Origin: Thalassospira lucentensis
GTDB lineage: Bacteria > Pseudomonadota > Alphaproteobacteria > Rhodospirillales > Thalassospiraceae
Direction of reading: 5' to 3'
Assembly (NCBI RefSeq): GCF_001613805.1
Contig: NZ_LPVY01000006.1
Coordinates: 1-64,000 of the forward strand
DNA: 64,000 bases
Both the position numbers and the translations under genes were made by a program. Position 1 is the stretch's first letter; each line of letters opens with the position of its first letter. Below are positions 8,771 through 18,674 of this stretch, in pieces. Below the pieces are notes generated by a model. The model saw nothing but the letters and a program-made list of their open reading frames with translations, did not search any database and was not told where the DNA came from.

Positions 8771-10141
8771 CTAATAGGCGTATTCCCGGAACAGCGGATC
8801 GACCGATCCGTTCCATTCGGTTTCATATTTATCAAGGAATTCCTCGGCCAAGGTACGGCCGCTTTCGGCGACGTCTTCGAGGCTTTCGAGGAAGTGGCTT
8901 TCATCGTCGCCATAGGCATCCATGCGACCACGCGCCTTAAGCCCCTGTTTGGAGACGGCCAGCACGTCCTTGGCGAGGTCCTGAACGGTGCCGTTTTTGA
9001 ACTTCGTGGCAAGGGCGGTACGCGGCACATCGTCGCGAAGGGCTTCGCGTTCGGCATGGCTGAGATCCTTGACCAGATCCCATGCGGCATCGAGTGCAAC
9101 ATCGTCATACAGCAGACCAACCCAAAGGGCCGGAAGGGCGCAGATGCGTTTCCACGGGCCACCATCCGCGCCGCGCATTTCAAGGAATTTCTTGAGGCGT
9201 ACTTCGGGGAAGGCGGTCGTCATGTGATCGGACCAGTCATTCATCGTCGGGCGTTCACCCGGCAGAACGTCAAGCTTTCCGGCCATGAAATCGCGGAACG
9301 ATTTGCCTGCGGCATTGATGTATTTGCCATCGCGATAAACGAAATACATCGGCACATCGAGCATGTAATCGACATAACGTTCAAAGCCAAATCCGTCTTC
9401 GAACACGAAGGGCAGCATGCCGCAACGGTCCGGGTCGGTATCGGTCCAGACGTGGGATCGCGAAGACAGATAGCCGCTTGGTTTGCCATCCACGAACGGG
9501 GATGCGGCAAACAGCGCGGTCGCAACCGGCTGAAGCGCCAGCGACGTTCTGAATTTCTTGATCATGTCGGCTTCGGAGGCGAAATCCAGATTGACCTGAA
9601 TGGTCGAGGTCCGAAGCATCATGTCCAGGCCAAGATTGCCGACCTTGGGCATATAGTCGCGCATGATCGCGTAGCGGCCCTTGGGCATCCACGGAATATC
9701 GTCGCGTTTCCATTTCGGCTGATGGCCGACACCAAGCATTTCGATATCAAGATCACCGCAGATTTCGCGGATTTCATGAAGATGCTGATGCACTTCGCCA
9801 CAGGTCTGGTGAATGTTTTTAAGCGGCGCACCGGACAATTCGATCTGCCCGCCCGGTTCAAGCGAGACGGAACAGTTATCCTTGGTGAGCGCAATCACAT
9901 TGCCGTTTTCAATGATCGGTTCCCAATCAAAGCGTTCGGCAAGTTGTGTCAGAAGGGTCTTTACCCCCCTCTCCCCTTCGTAAGGGATCGGGCGAAGATC
10001 GTTACGGGTAAAGGCGAATTTTTCGTGTTCTGTGCCAATGGCCCAGTCTTTTTTCGGTGTACAACCGGACTCGAACCATTCGACAAGCTGACGACGGCTT
10101 TCGATGACCGGGCTGTCGCCGGTGGAGGCGCTGACAGTCAT
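8771..10141 (-). CDS. gshA: Glutamate-cysteine ligase, plant/alphaproteobacterial type
   Basis: A 456-residue enzyme that makes gamma-glutamylcysteine, the first step of glutathione synthesis, in the cytosol. It belongs to the GCS2/plant-type branch. Telling segments are [12 protein letters not shown] (about 33-44, with the metal- and substrate-binding glutamates), [15 protein letters not shown] (near residue 93), [13 protein letters not shown] and [12 protein letters not shown]. It lies 11 bases downstream of rsmE on the same strand and probably shares its transcript. Length and all core motifs are intact. Confidence 0.95.
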   Translation of the reverse strand: MTVSASTGDSPVIESRRQLVEWFESGCTPKKDWAIGTEHEKFAFTRNDLRPIPYEGERGVKTLLTQLAERFDWEPIIENGNVIALTKDNCSVSLEPGGQIELSGAPLKNIHQTCGEVHQHLHEIREICGDLDIEMLGVGHQPKWKRDDIPWMPKGRYAIMRDYMPKVGNLGLDMMLRTSTIQVNLDFASEADMIKKFRTSLALQPVATALFAASPFVDGKPSGYLSSRSHVWTDTDPDRCGMLPFVFEDGFGFERYVDYMLDVPMYFVYRDGKYINAAGKSFRDFMAGKLDVLPGERPTMNDWSDHMTTAFPEVRLKKFLEMRGADGGPWKRICALPALWVGLLYDDVALDAAWDLVKDLSHAEREALRDDVPRTALATKFKNGTVQDLAKDVLAVSKQGLKARGRMDAYGDDESHFLESLEDVAESGRTLAEEFLDKYETEWNGSVDPLFREYAY

Positions 10142-10152
10142 AAGGGCTTCCC

Positions 10153-10953
10153 CTAATCTCTCGTGACCGGAGGTATCGACCAGTCGCCGATGCGATCCTG
10201 AAACACGGACAAAGCAGCAATTGCCGCGGTTTCGGCCCGCAAGATGCGCGGACCAAGACTTACAGGCGTTGCAAAAGGCTGTTTGCGGATGCGTTCAATT
10301 TCGTCGGCGCTAAAGCCGCCTTCGGGTCCAATCACGATTGCATGGTTAACAACATTGTCGTTGTCGATAGCCGAGCCAGCGCCCTTTGCCAATAGCTGAC
10401 TTAACACTTCACCAATTGGTGAGCCCGATCCCGTCTCGTCACAGAACAGTAAATGCCGGTTTTCCGGCCAGTCTGCGAGCCAATCAAGCAATTTTACCGG
10501 TGGGGCAATTTCCGGCACGCTGAGGCGTTCGCACTGTTCGGCGGCTTCGATCACCTGGGCCTGAAGACGGTCAAGGCGGACCTTGTCGGTAATGCCATGT
10601 GCGGTGACAATCGGTTGCAGGGTGCCAACCCCCATTTCGACCGACTTTTCGATCAGAAAATCAAGGCGCTGCTTTTTGATCGGGGCAAAAGCCAGGATCG
10701 GGCCGCGTTCGACAATCTGGTCACGCAATTGCCGTTCGGCGGTCACCGTGCCCTTCTTTTTGCGAAGGTGGTCGATGGTCGCCAGCCATTCACCATCAAG
10801 ACCATTAAATATCTTGATTGGCGTTCCGGGCTTGAGGCGCATCACATGTTCAAGGTAATGAGACTGTTCAGGTGCGAGTTCGATCTCGCATCCCGGCGTG
10901 ATAGGATCGGAAACGAATAGGCGTTGCCGGGCGCGGGTGGCGTCGTCTGTCAT
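10153..10953 (-). CDS. rsmE: 16S rRNA m3U1498 methyltransferase
   Basis: A 266-residue SPOUT-class methyltransferase that modifies U1498 of 16S rRNA using SAM. It has an N-terminal PUA-like part (QRLFVSD, then [14 protein letters not shown]) and a C-terminal trefoil-knot domain. The knot carries [11 protein letters not shown] (near residue 209) and [17 protein letters not shown], the SAM-binding signature. It is divergent from ubiA and upstream of gshA in a probable two-gene operon. Confidence 0.95.
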   Translation of the reverse strand: MTDDATRARQRLFVSDPITPGCEIELAPEQSHYLEHVMRLKPGTPIKIFNGLDGEWLATIDHLRKKKGTVTAERQLRDQIVERGPILAFAPIKKQRLDFLIEKSVEMGVGTLQPIVTAHGITDKVRLDRLQAQVIEAAEQCERLSVPEIAPPVKLLDWLADWPENRHLLFCDETGSGSPIGEVLSQLLAKGAGSAIDNDNVVNHAIVIGPEGGFSADEIERIRKQPFATPVSLGPRILRAETAAIAALSVFQDRIGDWSIPPVTRD

Positions 10954-11015
10954 ATATGTCCCCAGGCCGGTTATTCGGCGAAGTTCAGTTTGTTAAAGAG
11001 TTACATAGGCCAATT

Positions 11016-11954
11016 ATGTCACAGGTCAACCAACCGATACAGAACACGAAGAACGATATGCCAGCCGATAGCTGGATCGACCGGTTCGCTCCGTTGGCAA
11101 GTCGCCCGTACCTTAAACTGGCACGACTTGACCGTCCGATTGGCACGTGGCTTCTGCTTCTGCCTTGCTGGTGGTCAACCGCCATGGCAAGTGACGGCGC
11201 GCCCAGCCTGTTGATGATGGTTTATTTTGCCATTGGTGCATTGATCATGCGCGGGGCCGGTTGCGTGGTCAACGATCTGGCGGATCGCAATTTTGACGGC
11301 AAGGTCGAACGCACCGCCACCCGACCAATTCCAAGTGGTCAGGTCAGGGTCTGGCAGGCGATGGCGTTTCTGGGGCTGCTGCTTCTGATCGGGCTTGCCG
11401 TGCTGGTGCAGTTCCGGATCGAAGCAATCATTGTTGGCATCTGTTCCCTGCCACTTGTCATTACCTATCCGTTCATGAAGCGCATTACCTATTGGCCGCA
11501 GGCGGTTCTGGGGCTGACATTCAACTGGGGGGCGCTTGTCGGCTGGGCGGCGGTCACCGGCACCGTCGCACCGGCAGCGGTTGCAATGTATGTTGCGGGC
11601 TTCTTCTGGACACTTGGTTACGACACCATATATGCCCATCAGGACAAGGATGACGACATCAAGATCGGGGTAAAGTCGCTTGCCCTTCGGCTTGGCGATG
11701 CAACCCCGCGATGGGCCATGGGATTTTATACCGTGACGACCCTTTTTCTGGGTGTTTCGGGTATGCTGGCCGGGCTGCACTGGATTTATTTCCCGCTTCT
11801 GGCACTGGCGTGTTTGCATCTGGCGTGGCAGGTTGCCACGGTCAAACTTGATGATGCCGCAAACTGCCTGAAACGGTTTAAATCAAACCGTGATTTCGGT
11901 TTGATGGTATTGGCGGCCATCATCATTGCCAATCTGGTCGGGACCGGGCTTTAG
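11016..11954 (+). CDS. ubiA: 4-hydroxybenzoate polyprenyltransferase
   Basis: A 312-residue membrane prenyltransferase attaching the isoprenoid tail to 4-hydroxybenzoate in ubiquinone synthesis. It has the first Asp-rich motif NDLADRNFDGKVERTATRP and the second YDTIYAHQDKDDDIKIG, both needed for Mg-diphosphate binding, among about eight to nine membrane helices. The frame is open from 10956; ATG 11016 gives the normal N-terminus, and a later ATG at 11058 is possible since no strong ribosome site is visible. A ubiD-family gene sits about 7 kb away; it may act later in the same pathway. Confidence 0.93.
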   Translation: MSQVNQPIQNTKNDMPADSWIDRFAPLASRPYLKLARLDRPIGTWLLLLPCWWSTAMASDGAPSLLMMVYFAIGALIMRGAGCVVNDLADRNFDGKVERTATRPIPSGQVRVWQAMAFLGLLLLIGLAVLVQFRIEAIIVGICSLPLVITYPFMKRITYWPQAVLGLTFNWGALVGWAAVTGTVAPAAVAMYVAGFFWTLGYDTIYAHQDKDDDIKIGVKSLALRLGDATPRWAMGFYTVTTLFLGVSGMLAGLHWIYFPLLALACLHLAWQVATVKLDDAANCLKRFKSNRDFGLMVLAAIIIANLVGTGL

Positions 11955-12013
11955 TTTAGACCCGCATACAGGCTGATCCATCCTTCATCTGAACCATTAT
12001 CGAAAGACCGCCC

Positions 12014-13858
12014 ATGATCGCACCGCTTGCCCTGATGATTGCCGGATTGATCCTTGCGGGTGTCGGGGCGCAATGGTTTGCGTGGCGGGCCGGTATTCCG
12101 GCAATCGTGTTGCTGTCCATCGTCGGGCTGCTGCTGGGGCCGGGAACCGACCTGATCGATCCGATCAATGATTTCGGTACATTGTTGCAGCCCCTTGTTG
12201 CCGTCGCGGTCGCGGTGATCCTGTTTGAAGGCGGGCTTGCGCTTGATTTCCGGGAACTGACGCACAGTGTCAGTGGCGTGATCCGCCTGACGACGATTGC
12301 CCCGCTTGTCGCGTGGCTTCTGGGTGCGGGGGCGGCGCATTATCTGGCGGATCTTTCATGGCCGGTGGCGGCCCTGTTTGGTGGGATCATGATTGTGACC
12401 GGGCCGACGGTGATTGCACCGCTGTTGCGCCATGCACGGTTGTCCAAACGCCCGGCGACACTTCTGAAATGGGAAGGCATCGTTAATGACCCGATCGGGG
12501 CGCTGTTTGCGGTGCTGGCCTACGAAGTCATTGTCGCCAGCCAGCATGGCAACGGGTTTGGCGCGGCCGTTGGCCATCTGGCACTCAACATTCTTCTGGC
12601 GGTTCTGATCGGCTTGGCGTTTGGCGTGGGGACGGTTCAGATTTTCAAACGCGGCTGGATCCCGGAATTCCTGAAAGCCCCGCTTGTTCTTGGCGTGCTT
12701 CTGACCTGCTTTGCGGGTGCCAATGAAATTCAGGAAGAAAGCGGCTTGCTGGCCGTAACGGTGCTGGGCCTGACAATTGGCAATGCCCATCTGATGGCGA
12801 TTGATGAAATCCGCCGGTTCAAGGAAACCCTGACGGTTATTCTGGTTTCCAGCGTGTTCATCATCCTGACCGCAACGCTTGAATGGTCGATGATTGCCGA
12901 ACTGACATGGGGTCACGGGCTTTTTGTTTTGGCCATGCTGTTTGTCGTGCGACCGGTTTCGGTGATCGGGTCGCTGGCATTTTCAAAGGTGACCTGGAAA
13001 GAGCGGTTACTGGTCGGCTGGATCGCACCGCGCGGGATTGTGGCGGTCGCGGTTTCCGGCCTGTTTGGCGCGGAGCTTGTCGAACTTGGCTATGCCGATG
13101 GGGCGCTTTTGATCCCGCTGGCCTTTGCGATGGTGTTTTCGACCGTGGTGCTGCACGGCTTTTCGATCCGACCGATGGCCCGCCACCTTGATCTGGCCGT
13201 CAAAGGACCGCCCGGTGTTCTGATCGTCGGTGCGCATCGCTGGACGATTGATCTTGCCCGGCGACTTGTCGAGCTCGACATTCCGGTCGTGGTTGCCGAC
13301 AGCCGCTGGCACAGCATGCGCATGGCGCGCGAGGCGGGATTGCAGACCTATTACGGGGAAGTGCTTTCGGAAGTTTTCGAACATCACCTTGATACTTCAT
13401 CGCTTGGCAAGCTGATCGCGACGACGGACAACGATGCCTATAACACGCTGGTCTGTACCGATTTCGCGCCGGAATTTGGCCGTCGCGCCGTTTTCCAGAC
13501 CGGTATGCACGGATCACCCGAAGACCCGAAACGCCATAGCCAGACGCTTGGCGGGCTGCCACTGTTTTCCGAGCCGATGACAACCGACGACATCCGGGAG
13601 GATTTCCGGCACGGGGCCGAAATTCGCCAAACCCGTCTGACCGAAGAATTCGGCTGGGACGATTTCATTGCAGTTCAGGGCGCCGAACCGCCGGTTATTG
13701 CCCTTGTCCGCGGGGCGCAGCTTCATATGGGGCCTGACATTCCCAAGGCAAAGCCGCGTGATATCTTGCTGTATCTTGGCCGCAATGCCCAAAACAGTCA
13801 GAAGCCCGACGAAAGCCCGGATGCGACTTCGCTTGCACCCGGGTCACAAAGCAAGTAA
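12014..13858 (+). CDS. CPA1-type cation:proton antiporter with C-terminal nucleotide-binding-like domain
   Basis: A 614-residue membrane protein. Residues 1-390 form a hydrophobic sodium/proton exchanger domain with about twelve helices, including ILFEGGLALDF and EGIVNDPIGALFAVL, where the ND pair is the typical ion-site motif of NhaP/CPA1 antiporters. The C-terminal 200 residues are soluble. They begin VLIVGAHRWTIDLARRLVEL, a Rossmann-like start as in TrkA-N domains, and continue to a possible ligand domain (about 525-590). It probably expels Na+ or K+ in exchange for protons, gated by a cytosolic nucleotide or ion signal. Ion preference cannot be read from the sequence. Confidence 0.85.
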   Translation: MIAPLALMIAGLILAGVGAQWFAWRAGIPAIVLLSIVGLLLGPGTDLIDPINDFGTLLQPLVAVAVAVILFEGGLALDFRELTHSVSGVIRLTTIAPLVAWLLGAGAAHYLADLSWPVAALFGGIMIVTGPTVIAPLLRHARLSKRPATLLKWEGIVNDPIGALFAVLAYEVIVASQHGNGFGAAVGHLALNILLAVLIGLAFGVGTVQIFKRGWIPEFLKAPLVLGVLLTCFAGANEIQEESGLLAVTVLGLTIGNAHLMAIDEIRRFKETLTVILVSSVFIILTATLEWSMIAELTWGHGLFVLAMLFVVRPVSVIGSLAFSKVTWKERLLVGWIAPRGIVAVAVSGLFGAELVELGYADGALLIPLAFAMVFSTVVLHGFSIRPMARHLDLAVKGPPGVLIVGAHRWTIDLARRLVELDIPVVVADSRWHSMRMAREAGLQTYYGEVLSEVFEHHLDTSSLGKLIATTDNDAYNTLVCTDFAPEFGRRAVFQTGMHGSPEDPKRHSQTLGGLPLFSEPMTTDDIREDFRHGAEIRQTRLTEEFGWDDFIAVQGAEPPVIALVRGAQLHMGPDIPKAKPRDILLYLGRNAQNSQKPDESPDATSLAPGSQSK

Positions 13859-13895
13859 GCCCCGGCAATCAAATTCACCCTGATATGGGCCGATC

Positions 13896-14606
13896 ATGAC
13901 CGATAATGTTTTCGCCGATGCCTTGGTCCCCGAAGTCGACGATCCGCGTTTTGCCGATCTGATCGATACCTTTACCGTACCGGCACGGGTGCCATTGGCG
14001 CCCGAGGTCGAAATGTATCTGGCCACCCATATCACGCCACTTTGGCAGGCGACCGAGGATATTCTTGGCGTGCTGGATATTCCGCCGCCCTATTGGGCGT
14101 TTGCATGGCCGGGCGGACAGGCGATTACGCGATACATCCTTGATCACCCGGAATTGGTTCGCGGTAAAAAGGTTCTGGATTTTGCGTGCGGTGGCGGCAT
14201 GCAGGCGATTGCCTGCGTCATGGCCGGTGCGGACAGCATTCTGGCAAACGACATTGACCCGGTGGCCATTACCGCCACCCGACTGAATGCCAAGCGCAAT
14301 GGCGTTGCATTTGAAACCACGACCGAAAACTTTGTCGGCACCCAATCGGCAACCCGGCGCTGGGATGTGATTTTTGCTGGTGATGTCTGTTATCAGCAGC
14401 AAATGGCCAACGCCGTTCTGCAATGGCTGATGGGCGAGGCACGACTTGGCACGCGTGTGATCCTTGCCGATCCGGGCCGGACATATGCCCCGACACACAA
14501 TATCGACGAACTTGAAACCTATGACGTGCCGGTGGATGTCGCCGTCGAGGATGTTGAAAACAAATTCACCCGGATCTGGCAGCTTTTGCCAGACCGGGAG
14601 AATTAG
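13896..14606 (+). CDS. Class I SAM-dependent protein methyltransferase, ETF-beta lysine methyltransferase-like
   Basis: A 236-residue methyltransferase. Motif I is VLDFACGGGMQAIACVMAGA (about 93-112) and the acidic post-I residue lies in ANDIDPVA. The pre-motif FAWPGGQAITRYIL and the GDVCYQQQMA segment are typical of the METTL20/Nnt1 group, which includes bacterial enzymes that trimethylate a lysine of electron-transfer flavoprotein beta. The substrate is inferred from these motifs only. An L11-like or other protein target is the main alternative. It follows the antiporter by 37 bases on the same strand. Confidence 0.75.
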   Translation: MTDNVFADALVPEVDDPRFADLIDTFTVPARVPLAPEVEMYLATHITPLWQATEDILGVLDIPPPYWAFAWPGGQAITRYILDHPELVRGKKVLDFACGGGMQAIACVMAGADSILANDIDPVAITATRLNAKRNGVAFETTTENFVGTQSATRRWDVIFAGDVCYQQQMANAVLQWLMGEARLGTRVILADPGRTYAPTHNIDELETYDVPVDVAVEDVENKFTRIWQLLPDREN

Positions 14607-14619
14607 GGTCGGGATCTAT

Positions 14620-16317
14620 TCAGCTTGCGATCTGTTTTACGCAGTCATTCAGTTCGCTGATGCCGGTGAACACGAACTGGATATTCTTTGAAATATCCTG
14701 TGTCACGCTGGTTTGTTCTTCCACTGCCGAAGCCACCGCATTGACGTAATCGCTGACTTCGTTGGCGGATGTTGAAATTTGCTGTGTCGAACTGACGACA
14801 CGTTTGGTGATGCTCAGCATCGAGCTGATCTGCACTTCGATCTGATCGGTTGCCTTGGCAGTCTGGGTTGCAAGGTTTTTGACTTCCCCCGCAACCACGG
14901 CAAAACCCTTGCCCGCATCGCCGGCGCGCGCGGCCTCAATCGTTGCATTCAGGGCCAGCAGGTTTACCTGTTCAGCCAGATCACGGATGATCTGCACCAC
15001 GCCGGTCATCGCTTCGGATGTTGTTTCCAGCTCTCCGCGGATTTCATCGGCCATCTGGATTTTTGAAACAATGTCCGTCACGGCGATTTGGGAACGCTGC
15101 ATGCTTTCGCTGATTTCCTGAATGGCTGACAGCATTTCCTCGGATGCGCTGGCGACGGCTTCGGCACTTGCGCTTGATCCTTCTGCAAGTTCTTCGGCCG
15201 TGATACGGGTCTGAACCTGTTTGGTGATGTCGGTGGCATATTTGACCACCTTGAATGGCCGACCATTCATATCTATCACCGGGTTATAGCTGGCCTGAAT
15301 CCAGATTTCCCTGCCGCCCTTGCCAAAGCGTTTGAATTCCGCGACCTGATATTTCCCCTGTCCAAGAGCCGCCCAGAAATCACGATATTTGTCGCTTTTG
15401 GCATATTCTGGATCGACAAACATGCTGTGATGCTTTCCTTTGACCTCCTCGCGGGAATAGCCCATCGCATTCAGGAAATTGTCATTGGCATCAATGATCG
15501 TGCCGTCCATTTCAAACGAAATAACCGCCTGCGATTTGCCAATGGCATTGATCTGGCCTGCAAAATCGGCTCTTTGTATTTTTTCGGCTGTGATGTCGGT
15601 TGCATATTTTACAACTTTGAATGGGCGCCCGGACATATCCATGATCGGGTTGTAACTGGCCTGTATCCAGACTTCCTTCCCGTTCTTTCCAAAGCGCTGA
15701 TATTCGGCCGACATATATTTGCCATCGCGCAGCCTGGCCCAGAAATCGGCATATTCGCGGCTTTGCGCAAATTCGGGTGAAACAAACATCCGGTGATGTT
15801 TACCCTGCACCTCGGACAGCTCGTATCCCATCGCAGAAAGGAAGTTTTCATTGGCCTTAAGGATCGTACCATCCATGGCAAATTCGATGACGGCCTGGGA
15901 TTTTCCGATGGCATCGACCTGTCCGGCATAATCCGCCGATCTCAGTTTACGATCGGTGATATCTGTTGCGACTTTGAAAACCTTGTAGGGAACGCCCCGG
16001 TGATTCAGCACCGGGTTATAGGTTGCCTGTATCCAGACTTCCTTGCCATTCTTGCCAAATCGCTGGAATTCGGCGGTAAAGAATTTACCCGCACGCAGTT
16101 TTTCCCAGAAATCCCTGTATTCGGAACTTTGGGCATATTCTTCATCGACAAACATTTTGTGATGTTTGCCGCGAACTTCTGACAGGTCATAGCCCATCAG
16201 GTTCAGGAAATTCTGGTTCGCATCCAGTATCTTGCCATCAAGCGTGAACTCGATAGTACCCTGGGATCTTTTGATCGCTTCGACGATATGGGCATCGTCG
16301 GACCGCGCACTAAACAT
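14620..16317 (-). CDS. Soluble methyl-accepting chemotaxis protein with three tandem PAS domains
   Basis: A 565-residue receptor with no membrane segment. Three nearly identical PAS-PAC units occupy about residues 7-122, 129-244 and 251-366. Each repeats the core NFLxxMGYxxxEVxGKHH, the [16 protein letters not shown] block and [13 protein letters not shown] ending. A short MCP signalling domain follows (about 380-565), with the conserved hairpin tip [19 protein letters not shown]. It should signal to CheA/CheW from the cytosol, probably in response to a small ligand or redox state (haem or flavin not evident). GGGAGG lies 5 bases before ATG 16317. Confidence 0.93.
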   Translation of the reverse strand: MFSARSDDAHIVEAIKRSQGTIEFTLDGKILDANQNFLNLMGYDLSEVRGKHHKMFVDEEYAQSSEYRDFWEKLRAGKFFTAEFQRFGKNGKEVWIQATYNPVLNHRGVPYKVFKVATDITDRKLRSADYAGQVDAIGKSQAVIEFAMDGTILKANENFLSAMGYELSEVQGKHHRMFVSPEFAQSREYADFWARLRDGKYMSAEYQRFGKNGKEVWIQASYNPIMDMSGRPFKVVKYATDITAEKIQRADFAGQINAIGKSQAVISFEMDGTIIDANDNFLNAMGYSREEVKGKHHSMFVDPEYAKSDKYRDFWAALGQGKYQVAEFKRFGKGGREIWIQASYNPVIDMNGRPFKVVKYATDITKQVQTRITAEELAEGSSASAEAVASASEEMLSAIQEISESMQRSQIAVTDIVSKIQMADEIRGELETTSEAMTGVVQIIRDLAEQVNLLALNATIEAARAGDAGKGFAVVAGEVKNLATQTAKATDQIEVQISSMLSITKRVVSSTQQISTSANEVSDYVNAVASAVEEQTSVTQDISKNIQFVFTGISELNDCVKQIAS

Positions 16318-16637
16318 TTCATCCTCCCCACGAAATGGTCATTGCTGCAAAACGCAGCAATGCTGGCAGCAGAAAAACTGCGCCAGTTAATCCCCCCAAA
16401 GGATCTTTTGATTTTTCCCATTCCGATACCTCTGTTGTACCCCGAGCATCGGAATTGTATTTTCAACGAATACAACCGGATGTTTCTGGTTCATCCAATT
16501 GCAGTCATCAGAGTCTCTTTGGCTTCAGGCTGCTTTTCCCCTTTGCGAATTACATTCAAAATAAAAGCAATTTCAAATGGTTACAAAACATGGAAAAGAA
16601 AGCAACAACGTAATGGAACGATAGTTCTGATGTGGGA
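16318..16637. other. 320-base non-coding stretch upstream of the chemoreceptor
   Basis: No convincing gene is present. A 9-bp hairpin (CATTGCTGC 16340-16348 with GCAGCAATG 16354-16362) lies in the chemoreceptor leader. A plausible minus-strand promoter is TTGAAA (complement of 16571-16576) with a 16-base spacer to TGTAAT (complement of 16549-16554). This would drive the PAS-MCP gene. The remainder shows nothing I can support. Confidence 0.4.
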
Positions 16638-17393
16638 TCATTCCACCGGTTTTAAATAGCGGCCGACCAGTTTTTTCCGCATTACAATATTATCAGTCAA
16701 CCAAAGCACGAAATCGGGATGCATCGGGTGCCCCGCGCGCATCGCGATATGGGCGATCATTTCCCACTGGTTCAGGGACCTGAACCGCCGTTTCGTTGCT
16801 GCGATCCCCGCAAGGGCAAAGATATCATTCGCATCAAAAACATGCCCGGCAGTCGACTGATAGCTACCGATCAGATCAACCGATACCCCGCAATCAAGAT
16901 GCAGGTTTTTTCCGTCAATCTGCTGGTACCGGTAATGATCGGGAACGGATTCCGTTGCGTGCATATGGGTCAGTTGCACCGCATTCAGCCACGTCACGGC
17001 AACCCGTACACGGGTTCCGGGTGACGGGGCCAATGTTGCCGGGATCGCGCCATAGCCGGTCATATGCGCGGAATAGACGATATCGTGATGATCCATCCAG
17101 CCAACCGTGACCGGAACCGGGTCCAGATGACGCGGGGCGGCAAATTTTCGCGCCAATTGAACCGGGGCCCGGTTGGACCCCACGGCCAGAACAGGTATTC
17201 GTCCGGCGATGGCATCCTTAATACTGTCGCCCGGAAGGGCCATAACCGCACCATCGACAAACAGGAAGTCATGATCCGGCGCGCTATAGGGATATAAAAA
17301 CGCGCGCAGGAGATCCTGCGCGCGTGGGTGTTTTTCAATCTGTTCTCGCAAGGAACGATCCGGGATCGCCTGCGCATCAGAAACAGAAAACAT
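16638..17393 (-). CDS. Unknown protein, possibly gamma-glutamylcyclotransferase-fold
   Basis: A 251-residue soluble protein. I do not recognise a named family with certainty. The segment VLAVGSNRAPVQLARKF (about 70-86) resembles the substrate-loop pattern (F/Y)YGSN-x6-L of gamma-glutamylcyclotransferase/AIG2-like enzymes, but the tyrosine is a valine here and the catalytic glutamate is not obvious. A Met-His-rich part around TWLNAVQLTHMHATESVP is another landmark. The frame opens with TTG at 17399; ATG 17393 is the better start. It lies 29 bases downstream of the DUF4170 gene on the same strand. Confidence 0.55.
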   Translation of the reverse strand: MFSVSDAQAIPDRSLREQIEKHPRAQDLLRAFLYPYSAPDHDFLFVDGAVMALPGDSIKDAIAGRIPVLAVGSNRAPVQLARKFAAPRHLDPVPVTVGWMDHHDIVYSAHMTGYGAIPATLAPSPGTRVRVAVTWLNAVQLTHMHATESVPDHYRYQQIDGKNLHLDCGVSVDLIGSYQSTAGHVFDANDIFALAGIAATKRRFRSLNQWEMIAHIAMRAGHPMHPDFVLWLTDNIVMRKKLVGRYLKPVE

Positions 17394-17422
17394 CGTCAAT
17401 CGGTTCCGGTTTTAAGGCCGGT

Positions 17423-17779
17423 TCAGCCTTCAACGACGCGATAACGGCAATTGCAGTTATCGACGTGCTGCCAAGCCAGTTTCGACCACGCCTTTTCGGC
17501 ATCCTTGAAGGTCGCAAACGGGCCGTGGCGTTCTTCTTCGCCGCCGACCGGCTTTTCGAAATCAGTGGTTTCGTATTCGCCACCGACAACCCAGTATTCT
17601 TCGAGACGTTCGATACGGTAACGCGAATTGGCGTCGTCAACCGACTGCCAGGCCATCTTGGACCATTCTTTTTCCGCGTCTTCGAAGCTGCCAAACGGAC
17701 CGACTTTGGTTTCTTCGCCGATCGGCTTGTCAAAACCGGTATCCTGATAGGTGCCCCCGATAACCCAGTACTTGGCCAT
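17423..17779 (-). CDS. Small protein with two DUF4170 repeats
   Basis: A 118-residue protein built from two similar units of about 57 residues. Each starts YWVIGG or YWVVGG, carries FDKP/FEKP and GPF-x-(S/T)F-x-DAEK-x-WSK-x-AWQ, and ends with a Tyr-Arg motif. This is the DUF4170 family, found in alphaproteobacteria and of unknown function. The frame is open to 17908, but the family begins at MAKYWVIGG, so I start at ATG 17779. The usual family member has one unit; this is an internal duplication. Confidence 0.8.
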   Translation of the reverse strand: MAKYWVIGGTYQDTGFDKPIGEETKVGPFGSFEDAEKEWSKMAWQSVDDANSRYRIERLEEYWVVGGEYETTDFEKPVGGEEERHGPFATFKDAEKAWSKLAWQHVDNCNCRYRVVEG

Positions 17780-18041
17780 CTGTGCGTCCTTCATGCTTTG
17801 GTGAATGTCGACAGGCCGCACAGGGTGGTGCTGCGCAACCCGGTTTCTTGCCCCTGTATAACCAAATCCGTCTGCAACCGACACCACCAATTTGGTCAAT
17901 ATTGCCATTCAGTCGACGCATAGACGACCAGAAGGCGACAATTTTCCTTTTTATTCTGACTGTTCGCTCTGCCGGATCGCCGCTTTGGACGGCAGATATC
18001 CCAAATGATTTGGTGGGCACAAAGAGCAAAAGGAAAACAAA

Positions 18042-18506
18042 ATGAACATAACACATATCAAGCGTGCCGGTCTTGCTGGCGTTATTTCGATCACCGCGGC
18101 CCTGTCTGCCTGCGGGACACCGTCGGCGACCCCGGATATTGATGTTCAAAGTGACGATATGGAAGAAGCCACCGCGACGGTTGTTGCGTCGGGATACAGC
18201 CCGTTAACCGGCACCGCATTGGTCAACACGATCAATGATCAGACCTTTTCCTATCGTGACGAGGGCAAGGAAACCAATGTGAATGTCACCTATTTCCAGA
18301 ATGGCATGGCATCAATCACCTGGATTGACGAGGACGGTGATCGCGGCATGCGCGAAAAACTCTGGACCATCGAACAGGGGCAATATCTGTGCCTTTGGGG
18401 CCAGGATGAGGAAGATGATTGCATGTCCGTCCTAACCAAGGCGGGGCAGCTGGCAACCATCGATAATGATGGAAACGTCGCATATTACACCAATCGTTCC
18501 TCGTAA
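18042..18506 (+). CDS. Hypothetical lipoprotein
   Basis: A 154-residue protein with a lipoprotein signal peptide. A basic start (MNITHIKRAG) and hydrophobic helix end in the lipobox LSAC at about residues 21-24, followed by Gly-Thr-Pro, which favours outer-membrane sorting. The mature part is acidic and contains a repeated pattern of Trp and Asp/Glu (WIDEDGD, LWGQDEEDDCM), with a Cys pair that could form a disulphide. No family is recognised. A strong hairpin follows its stop. Confidence 0.75.
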   Translation: MNITHIKRAGLAGVISITAALSACGTPSATPDIDVQSDDMEEATATVVASGYSPLTGTALVNTINDQTFSYRDEGKETNVNVTYFQNGMASITWIDEDGDRGMREKLWTIEQGQYLCLWGQDEEDDCMSVLTKAGQLATIDNDGNVAYYTNRSS

Positions 18507-18518
18507 TTTTCCGGTCTG

Positions 18519-18556
18519 GCATCCACTCCCTTTGACTTCCGGAAGGGAGTGGATGC
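18519..18556. repeat. 14-bp perfect inverted repeat between the lipoprotein gene and ubiD
   Basis: Arms at 18519-18532 and 18543-18556 (GCATCCACTCCCTT and its complement) pair perfectly around a 10-base loop. It has no T run, so it is either a weak terminator for the lipoprotein gene, a leader structure for ubiD, or a protein-binding palindrome. Confidence 0.55.
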
Positions 18557-18674
18557 TGGACATCGCGCCTGCACCGTATTAATTCGTGAAACAACAGATT
18601 TATTGTTGGCACGGTTTGTTGCTGGCCCGGCTATTGCCAGCTTTGACCGACCGATTTCACAGATTGCGGTGCCC

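Noticed and set aside
8701-9183. N-terminal extension of the chorismate mutase frame
   Set aside because: It overlaps the gshA coding region on the same strand in another frame and shows no domain; a 100-residue AroQ protein is complete without it.
10066-10085. A tRNA-like T-arm sequence (GGTTCGAGTCC on the minus strand)
   Set aside because: It lies inside the intact gshA reading frame and no anticodon arm or acceptor stem surrounds it.
8669-10156. 495-codon plus-strand frame opposite gshA
   Set aside because: All core motifs of GshA are on the minus strand; the opposite frame only mirrors its codon bias.
16520-16534. Possible sigma-54 promoter near the chemoreceptor
   Set aside because: The GG and GC dinucleotides are 9 rather than 10 bases apart and the strand points away from the gene.
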